From contig NZ_JALMDK010000017.1 of the NCBI RefSeq assembly GCF_023094165.1, forward strand, positions 62,001 to 126,000: a DNA stretch of 64,000 bases, given 5' to 3'. This document shows, one piece after another, positions 58,727 through 64,000 of this stretch. Each line of letters begins with the position of its first letter. Position 1 is the first letter of the stretch. The DNA comes from Crossiella sp. S99.2. Its GTDB lineage: Bacteria > Actinomycetota > Actinomycetes > Mycobacteriales > Pseudonocardiaceae. The notes beneath the pieces are model-generated. The model saw nothing but the letters and a program-made list of their open reading frames with translations. It had not been told where the DNA came from and did not search any database. Both the position numbers and the translations under genes were made by a program.

Positions 58727-59368
58727 TCAGGCCAGGAACGCCGAGACCACCGTGCCGAAGAACTCCGGGCGGCGCTGGTGCACGTGGTGCCCGGCCGAGG
58801 CGGCCAGCAGCCGGGCGTCCGGGATCGTGGCGGCGACCCTGGCCAGCAGGGCGGGCGGCACCGGGCTGTCCAGGCCGCCGCTGATCACCAGGGTGCGCGC
58901 GGTGATCACGGCCAGCCGCCGCCACCAGTCCGGGTCCGGTTCGCGGAGTTCCTCGATGAAGGCCCGCACCGCCCTGGGATCCACCCGGCCCCGCCGGTCC
59001 CGCAGGAACGCGGTCAGCGGCTGGGCCCTGGCGCGGATCGCGGCGGCGTCCCGGTCATCCCTCGGCGGCGGTGGCGGATCCTCCAGCACCAGGCGGCGCA
59101 CCCGGTGTGGCTGCCGCTGGGCGAGCAGCGTGGCCACGTGCCCGCCCAGGGAATGGCCCACCACGTCCACCTGGGCCAGCCCGTGCCGGTCCAGCACCGC
59201 GATCAGGTCCGCGCACACCAGCGCGGCGGTGTACCCGGCCGCGGTGCCGCCGTGTCCGCGCAGGTCCGGGGTGAGCACCTGGCGGCCCGGCGCGGCCAGC
59301 ACGGTGCGCAGCTGCCGCCAGCCCGCGCCGGTGTCACCGAGCGCGTGCACCAGCAGCACGGGGTGCAC
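58727..59368 (-). CDS. ptmO: Alpha/beta-hydrolase (PtmO-like)
   Basis: 213 residues from the GTG at 59368: VLLVHALGDTGAGWRQL, nucleophile elbow VVGHSLGGHVATLLAQ, acid region LVISGGLDSPVPPALL, and His in AGHHVHQRRPEFF. It is shorter than most family members, with a reduced cap. A possible role is hydrolytic release of an intermediate from the carrier protein, inferred from its place in the cluster. It follows the AMP-ligase stop by three bases and is the last gene of the leftward T-S-O transcript. Confidence 0.75.
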   Translation of the reverse strand: MHPVLLVHALGDTGAGWRQLRTVLAAPGRQVLTPDLRGHGGTAAGYTAALVCADLIAVLDRHGLAQVDVVGHSLGGHVATLLAQRQPHRVRRLVLEDPPPPPRDDRDAAAIRARAQPLTAFLRDRRGRVDPRAVRAFIEELREPDPDWWRRLAVITARTLVISGGLDSPVPPALLARVAATIPDARLLAASAGHHVHQRRPEFFGTVVSAFLA

Positions 59369-59371
59369 GGC

Positions 59372-60781
59372 CTACACCGGCTGGTCCCGCAGGACCTTGC
59401 CGGTCTCGGTGGTGGCCAGCGAGTCCACCGCGGTGAGGCGGTGTGGCAGCAGGGCCGGTTCCAGGCGCTCCCGGCAGAACGCGGCCAGCGAGGCGAGGTC
59501 CACGGTCGCCGGGGTGACCAGCGCGGTGATGCGCTGGCCCAGCAGTGGATCGTCCATTCCGGACACCAGGCAGGACGACACGGCGGGGTAGGCCAGCAGC
59601 ACCGCCTCGATCTCCTCCGGGCTGACCTTGATCCCGGCCACGTTGAGACAGGTGGACACCCGGCCGGCCAGCACCAGCTCGCCGCCGGACCACCTGGCCA
59701 GGTCGCCGGTGGTGAAATGCCCGGTCAAGGGCGTGGTGTCGTGCGCGTAGCCGGACATCAGGCCGGGCGAGCGCACCGTGACCAGACCGGCGCCGGTGAG
59801 CCCGCCCGCGGTCAGCACGGCCACCGGCGGCTCGGCCAGCAGCACCTCCACCCCGGGCAGCGGCGGGCCGACCGCGCCGTTGGCCGGGTTCGCGCCGGGC
59901 GGTCGCACACAGATCGGCCCGGTTTCGGTGGTGCCGTACACCTGCCCCAGCCGGGCGCCGAGCCGGCCGGTCACCAGGTCCGCGGTGCGGGCGTCCAGTG
60001 GCATGCCCGCGGTGAGGAAATCGGTGCCCACCATGGTGGTGGCCGCGCCCGCGAGCACCCGCAGCATCGGCGGCACCCCGGGGAACAGGGTGATGCCCCG
60101 CCCGGCCAGCTCCCGCAGCAGCACCCGCGGCCGCTCGGCGGACAGATGGTGCACGCACACCCCGGCCAGCGGCGCGGCCAGCGCGCACAGGCCGAAACCG
60201 TAGGCGTGGTGCAGGGGCACCGCGCAGCCCAGCACCTGCCCGTCGTCCAGCTCCAGGGTGTCCCGGTAGGCGGCGGCCTCGGCGAGCAGGGCCGCGGCCG
60301 TGCGCAGCGCGGCCCGGGGGCGGCCGGTGGTGCCGGAGGTGAGCTGCGCGGTGGCCGCCTGCCGTGGCCCCTCGCCGGAGCGGGCGGTGTTCAGGCTCAG
60401 CACCCGGCCACCGGCGTGCGCCACGACCGGGCCGAGTCCGAAGCCGGTGCCGGGCGCCACCAGGAGATGGGTGAACGGCAGCAGCGCCTCGGCACGCTCC
60501 AGACCCCACGCGGTGAGCCTGCGCGGCAACGGCACCGCGACCGCGCCGGTGCCGATCACCGCGAACAGGTCGCTGAGGAACTCCGCCGGTGGCCAGGCCT
60601 GGATGCCCGCCACCGCACCCGCGCCGATGCCCGCACCCTGGTAGCGGTGCACCTTCTCGGCCAGTAGCGCCAGGAACTCGGTGCCGCTGACACCGCGCTC
60701 CCCGGCCACCAGCAATGGCCGCTCGCCCAGCCGGGACGCCTGGGTCCGGAGGGTGGCCAGCAGCTCGGCGCGGGCGCTCAC
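59372..60781 (-). CDS. ptmS: AMP-forming acyl ligase (PtmS-like, 3-aminobenzoate activation)
   Basis: 469 residues from the GTG at 60781, which overlaps the aminotransferase stop (GTGA). ANL-superfamily motifs: TAQLTSGTTGRPRAAL (P-loop, A3), VPLHHAYGFGLCALAAPL, GQVYGTTETGPI (A5), FTTGDLARW (A7), VSTCLNVAGIKVSPEEIEAVLLAYP (A8) and the terminal TETGKVLRDQ with the catalytic Lys. PtmS activates 3-aminobenzoate and loads it on the carrier protein PtmI. The gene beside it makes that acid. Confidence 0.87.
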   Translation of the reverse strand: MSARAELLATLRTQASRLGERPLLVAGERGVSGTEFLALLAEKVHRYQGAGIGAGAVAGIQAWPPAEFLSDLFAVIGTGAVAVPLPRRLTAWGLERAEALLPFTHLLVAPGTGFGLGPVVAHAGGRVLSLNTARSGEGPRQAATAQLTSGTTGRPRAALRTAAALLAEAAAYRDTLELDDGQVLGCAVPLHHAYGFGLCALAAPLAGVCVHHLSAERPRVLLRELAGRGITLFPGVPPMLRVLAGAATTMVGTDFLTAGMPLDARTADLVTGRLGARLGQVYGTTETGPICVRPPGANPANGAVGPPLPGVEVLLAEPPVAVLTAGGLTGAGLVTVRSPGLMSGYAHDTTPLTGHFTTGDLARWSGGELVLAGRVSTCLNVAGIKVSPEEIEAVLLAYPAVSSCLVSGMDDPLLGQRITALVTPATVDLASLAAFCRERLEPALLPHRLTAVDSLATTETGKVLRDQPV

Positions 60782-62103
60782 CTGGCCCCGGCCAGCGCCC
60801 GGCCGAGCGTGGCGAGGACCTTGTCGAGCACGTCCTTGGTGTGCGCGGTGCTGAGGAACCAGGGTTCCATCGGGTTGGGGTGGAAGTAGACGCCCTCCTT
60901 CTGCGCGGCGATCTGCCAGCGCCGGTGGGCGGCGAAGTCGATCGCGGCGGCCAGCTCCCGCAAGCCCGCCGCCGGCGGCACGGGTTGCCGCAGCAGCGCC
61001 ACCGACACCAGCGAGCCGACCCTGGCCACCCGGACCCGGCGGCCCTCGGCCTCGGCCAGGGCCCGGACGCCCTCCTCGGCGTACCCGCCCAGGTGTTCCA
61101 GCTCGGCATAGACCCCAGGAGTGCGGCGGATCTTGCCCAGCTGCGCGACGACCGCGCGGATCGCGGCGTGGTTGCCGGCGAACACCCCGGCGTGGTGCGC
61201 CTGGTTGGCCGCCAGCAGCCGCATCGCCGCCCGCCTGCCGCCGAAGGCCGAGACCGGGAACCCGCCGCCGAGCACCTTGGACAGCACGGTCAGGTCGGGT
61301 TCGACGCCGTAGCGCTGCTGCGCGCCGCCGCTGGCCACCCGGAAGCCGGTGATCACCTCGTCGAAGACCAGCAGCGCGCCGGTGCCGGTGGTCAGCTCCC
61401 GCAGCAGCTCCAGGAAACCGGGCGCTGGCGGGATGACGTTCGCGTTGACCAGCACCGGTTCCAGCACCACCGCGGCGATCTCCCGGCCGGCGCGGGCGAA
61501 GAGGTCCCGCACGGCCTGGTGGTCGTTCCACGGCAGCTGCGCGGTGTGCGCCAGGGCCTCCGGGATCATGCCGGGGGCGCCCGGCCGCACCTGTTCCGGC
61601 GAGCCCTCCCGCAAGTGCCCCACGGCCTTGCCCGCACGCAGCACGGTCTCGCTCCAGCCGTGGTAGTGGCCCTCGAAGGTCACCACCAGGGACCGGCCGG
61701 TGCTCACCCTGGCCAGGCGCAGCGCGGAGGTGACCGCCTCGGTGCCGGAGTTGGCGAAGCGCACCTGCTCGATGCCCGGCACCAGCTCGGCGATCAGCGC
61801 CCCGGCCTCGGTGTCCAGCTCGTGCGGCAGGCCGGTGAGGTGGCCGAGCGCGAACTGCTCGCCGACCTCGGCCAGCACCTCGGTGTCGGCATAGCCGAAC
61901 AGGTGCGAGCCGTAGCCCATGTTGAGGTCGATGATCTCGTTGTCCTCCACATCCCAGACCCGGCAACCCTGGGCCCGGCGCACCACCAGCGGCGCTGGGA
62001 TGGCGTCGATCCGCATACCGCTGCTGACCCCGCCCGCGATGACGGTCCTGATCTTCGCCAGGGCATCGGCATTGCTCTGCCGGTTGACCGGTGAGAGGGA
62101 CAC
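60778..62103 (-). CDS. ptmT: Class III aminotransferase, 3-aminobenzoate synthase-like (PtmT/PctV)
   Basis: 441 residues from the GTG at 62103, with GGAGG upstream. The glutamate-1-semialdehyde aminomutase-type fold is seen: VRFANSGTEAVTSALRLARVSTGR, EGHYHGWSE, LLVFDEVITGFRVASGG (cofactor Asp) and LSKVLGGGFPVSAFGG with the PLP Lys. Normal haem GSA aminomutase would not be expected between an aryl ligase and a cluster border. PctV of the pactamycin pathway is a GSAM-like enzyme that turns 3-dehydroshikimate into 3-aminobenzoate, which explains this gene. It starts the T-S-O transcript. Confidence 0.85.
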   Translation of the reverse strand: MSLSPVNRQSNADALAKIRTVIAGGVSSGMRIDAIPAPLVVRRAQGCRVWDVEDNEIIDLNMGYGSHLFGYADTEVLAEVGEQFALGHLTGLPHELDTEAGALIAELVPGIEQVRFANSGTEAVTSALRLARVSTGRSLVVTFEGHYHGWSETVLRAGKAVGHLREGSPEQVRPGAPGMIPEALAHTAQLPWNDHQAVRDLFARAGREIAAVVLEPVLVNANVIPPAPGFLELLRELTTGTGALLVFDEVITGFRVASGGAQQRYGVEPDLTVLSKVLGGGFPVSAFGGRRAAMRLLAANQAHHAGVFAGNHAAIRAVVAQLGKIRRTPGVYAELEHLGGYAEEGVRALAEAEGRRVRVARVGSLVSVALLRQPVPPAAGLRELAAAIDFAAHRRWQIAAQKEGVYFHPNPMEPWFLSTAHTKDVLDKVLATLGRALAGAR

Positions 62104-62143
62104 TGCCGTCCTCCGTATTCGTGAGACACCCGCAGTGCAATCA

Positions 62144-62172
62144 AGTAGAGCAAGCTCACCAGTTCAGGACAA
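62144..62172 (-). promoter_or_regulatory. Candidate promoter of the ptmT-ptmS-ptmO transcript
   Basis: Read leftward, TTGTCC (62172-62167), 17 bp, TCTACT (62149-62144), with the start codon at 62103 about 30 bp after the predicted start site. Both elements are imperfect. Confidence 0.38.
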
Positions 62173-62331
62173 TCGGCTGAGTGTGTCTTCGTGACCAGCG
62201 CCGGAAAAGCACCACTGTGCGCAGCCGGACCACGATCGGAATCGGGCTGACTAGTCCGAACCGGCGAAATCCCAGGCCCGGCGAATGCACTTAATCAGAG
62301 AGGTCATGATCCACACCGCCCGTTACGGGTG

Positions 62332-62360
62332 TTGACTCGATCAACAGCCGGTACTAGCGT
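62332..62360 (+). promoter_or_regulatory. Candidate promoter of the small membrane protein gene
   Basis: TTGACT (62332-62337) and TAGCGT (62355-62360) with a 17-bp spacer, about 35 bp before the ATG at 62403. The region between this and the ptmT-like gene (62173-62331) shows no gene. Confidence 0.5.
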
Positions 62361-62402
62361 CGAAATTCGGAGTCAGCGCATTTCGGAAACCCAGAAGAAC
62401 GG

Positions 62403-62672
62403 ATGGACCTGGCCATGCCATTGCCTGCCGTCGCCCCGTTCCTGATCGGGCTGGTCACCGCGCCGCTCGCGGCCAAAGTGGCGAAACCCCTGGTCCGTGG
62501 CGTGGTCCGCGCCTCGGTGGGGTTGGTCATGGAGGTGCGGAAGGCCGCGGCGAAAGCGGCTGAGGGTATCTCCGACCTCACTGCCGAGGCGACCGCCGAC
62601 CTGACCGAGGCCGAACCGGTCAAGCCGAAGGTCAGGAAACAGTCCCCGGGCACATCGGTATCGCCCAATTGA
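62403..62672 (+). CDS. Small DUF5132-like membrane-associated protein
   Basis: 89 residues. One hydrophobic segment (LPAVAPFLIGLVTAPLAAKVAKPLVRGVVRASVGLVMEV) is followed by a charged helical tail (RKAAAKAAEGISDLTAEATADLTEAEPVKPKVRK). This is the layout of the short DUF5132-type proteins that often accompany HMA-type domain proteins and transporters. It precedes the ABC exporter gene by 60 bp on the same strand and may be its partner. The function is unknown. Confidence 0.6.
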   Translation: MDLAMPLPAVAPFLIGLVTAPLAAKVAKPLVRGVVRASVGLVMEVRKAAAKAAEGISDLTAEATADLTEAEPVKPKVRKQSPGTSVSPN

Positions 62673-62732
62673 CCCGAATGGGCGCGGATCAGTCATAGGC
62701 GTGGCACGCTAGGGAACCGGTGGCTGTTGTTC

Positions 62733-64000
62733 ATGGAAACCGCGGCGGCACAACCACGGTCAGTCGTTCCCGGGCGTCAGCGCTGGGAGATCGGCGTGTT
62801 GCTGGGACGGCCACGACTGGCCGAGTATGTGGCGCGCAGCCTGGACGCCACCCCCGGAATTCAGGTAATTCGCGCCAATCCGGTGACCGGCAGGCTCCTG
62901 CTCCGTCACGATCCCGAGGTGACCGCCGAGACGGTCGGCCGGCGGGTGCGCGCGGTGGTCAAGCGCGCGGTCGCCCTGCTGCACGCCCCCGCCCAGCCCA
63001 CCACGGGTGCGCCGGTGCGTCCGCGCCGGCGCGGACGGCTGGCCCGCGCGCTGGCCATCGCCTGCGGCGCCGCCGTGCTCGGCCTGGTGCTGCGGCCCTC
63101 GCCACTGGTGGGCCTCGGCCTGGTGCTGCTGGCCACCGCGGTGATCATCCGGCGCGCGTGGGTGCGGGCCAAGCGGGCCCGCGGAGCCGCCGCCGGGGTG
63201 CGCCGCCCGTTGCTGCGCATCGTGGGCCGGCACCGGGGCCGGTTCTACCTGGCCACGGTGCTCTCCGCGCTGGGCCAGGTGATGGACCTGACGCTGGCGG
63301 TGTTCATCGGCTGGGTCGCGGTGGTGCTCATCCGCGGCCAGAGCCTGCTGCTGGTGCGCATCGGGCTGGTCACCGCCACCGCCCAGCTGTGGCTGCTGGC
63401 CGGACTCGCCGCGCTGGTCTGCGTCGCGGTCGCGGTGCTCTCCTTCAGCTCGGGCCTGCTGTGGCGCAACCTGGCCCACCGAGTACGCCACGACTGGCGC
63501 ACCGAACTGCACCCGCACGTGCAACGCCTGTCCACCCAGCACGTCACACAGGAGCGCGGCAGCCGGATCGCGAAGGTGCTCACCGAGGACATCGAGGCGC
63601 TGGGCCGTTTCCTGGCCACCTCCGCGCACGAGATGACCCAGCTGGTGACCAGCTTCCTGATCACCGTGCCCGCCTTCCTGATCTTCGCCCCCGGTGTCGC
63701 CTGGATCGCCTTCCTGCCGGTGCCGGTCATCGCCGGGCTCTCCTTGCACTACCAGCGGGAGGTGGCCCCGCACTTCGTGGCCGCGGGCGAACGCTCGGCC
63801 CGGCTGAACAGCCAGGTGGTCAACGCCATCGAGGCCGACGCGACGGTGAAGAGCTTCTGCGCCGAGGACTACGAGATCCGCCGGATCGCCGCGCTCAGCG
63901 AGGAGTACCGGCGCGGTGACGAACGCTCGGACCGGGAGGTCGCCGCCTACGCCGAGACCGTCCGCGGCTGCGCCACGGTGTCCCTGGCCGGGATCCTGCT
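62733..64000 (+). CDS. ABC exporter with N-terminal HMA-like domain, 3' end outside window
   Basis: The frame is open from the ATG at 62733 to the last base (about 422 codons). The first 80 residues (RWEIGVLLGRPRLAEYVARSLDATPGIQVIRANPVTGRLLLRHDPEVTAETVGRRVRAVVKRAV) look like a small alpha/beta HMA_2-type domain. Two hydrophobic helices follow (CGAAVLGLVLRPSPLVGLGLVLLATAVIIRRAW). An ABC type 1 exporter membrane domain then starts: GRFYLATVLSALGQVMDLTLAVFIGWVAVVLI, then RVRHDWRTELHPHVQRLSTQH, then SRIAKVLTEDIEALGRFL and AIEADATVKSFCAEDYEIRRI. The nucleotide-binding domain should lie beyond the window. It could export the neighbouring product, but this is unproven. Confidence 0.72.
   Translation, partial: METAAAQPRSVVPGRQRWEIGVLLGRPRLAEYVARSLDATPGIQVIRANPVTGRLLLRHDPEVTAETVGRRVRAVVKRAVALLHAPAQPTTGAPVRPRRRGRLARALAIACGAAVLGLVLRPSPLVGLGLVLLATAVIIRRAWVRAKRARGAAAGVRRPLLRIVGRHRGRFYLATVLSALGQVMDLTLAVFIGWVAVVLIRGQSLLLVRIGLVTATAQLWLLAGLAALVCVAVAVLSFSSGLLWRNLAHRVRHDWRTELHPHVQRLSTQHVTQERGSRIAKVLTEDIEALGRFLATSAHEMTQLVTSFLITVPAFLIFAPGVAWIAFLPVPVIAGLSLHYQREVAPHFVAAGERSARLNSQVVNAIEADATVKSFCAEDYEIRRIAALSEEYRRGDERSDREVAAYAETVRGCATVSLAGIL

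Noticed and set aside
58727..62103. Haem biosynthesis role (glutamate-1-semialdehyde aminomutase) for the class III aminotransferase
   Set aside because: It is co-translated with an aryl-AMP ligase inside the pactamycin-like cluster and no haem genes are near; the PctV-type role fits better.

Overview
The window comes from a high-GC actinomycete chromosome. RbpA with a SigR-type promoter, a polyprenol-phosphate mannose synthase, an Rpf-like lytic protein and SARP regulation all point to Actinobacteria. A filamentous genus of the Pseudonocardiales is my guess, but the sequence alone does not prove it.

Region 1 (1-9.9 kb) is the right part of a ribosomal-peptide (RiPP) biosynthetic locus. It opens inside a class II lanthionine synthetase (LanM), followed by overlapping genes for a LanD-like flavoprotein and a PAPS-dependent sulfotransferase. 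A SARP activator and a TPR-type regulator sit in the middle. An APS kinase could supply PAPS. A leftward operon then carries a previously uncalled 20-codon peptide gene, a strong hairpin, a JmjC/cupin oxygenase, an MFS exporter and a second JmjC oxygenase. This is a possible sulfated and hydroxylated peptide pathway of a type I do not recognise.

Region 2 (10-22.7 kb) is housekeeping and accessory: a PAS-GGDEF-EAL protein, a GDPD phosphodiesterase, an Rpf-like protein, an MBL hydrolase, an MFS protein, thymidine kinase, rbpA, polyprenol-P-mannose synthase, an arylamine N-acetyltransferase, a secreted double trypsin-like protein and an alpha/beta hydrolase. A family of GTTGGCC/GGCCAAC-containing repeats marks three gene ends here.

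Region 3 (22.9-29.8 kb) encodes the lysine 'fermentation' route. kamA is divergent from a tightly overlapping operon kdd - amidohydrolase - kamD - kamE - kal. The usual 3-keto-5-aminohexanoate cleavage enzyme (kce) is absent, and an amidohydrolase is built into the operon.

Region 4 (29.9-41.9 kb) is mixed and partly decayed. It has an NTF2-like protein, an NmrA-like reductase, a truncated type I-E cas2 with one CRISPR-like repeat, an AbgT transporter with an M20 peptidase and a two-domain Lrp regulator, a broken ricin-lectin gene, an MFS-ROK-SDR operon, a LuxR C-terminal remnant and a secreted PHP phosphoesterase.

Region 5 (41.9-62.1 kb) is the clearest biosynthetic cluster. Its genes match, in identity and order, the pactamycin genes ptmA to ptmO plus ptmS and ptmT. 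They are a DegT aminotransferase, carbamoyltransferase, radical SAM enzyme, methyltransferase, P-loop protein, atypical response regulator, PIG-L deacetylase, cobalamin-type radical SAM enzyme, ACP, glycosyltransferase, ketosynthase, two paralogous radical SAM enzymes, Gfo/Idh oxidoreductase, hydrolase, AMP-ligase and 3-aminobenzoate synthase-like aminotransferase. The 6-methylsalicylate PKS and its transferase (PtmQ/PtmR) are not in the window, which suggests an aminocyclopentitol lacking the 6-MSA ester. The window ends in a small membrane protein and an ABC exporter with an unusual N-terminal extension.
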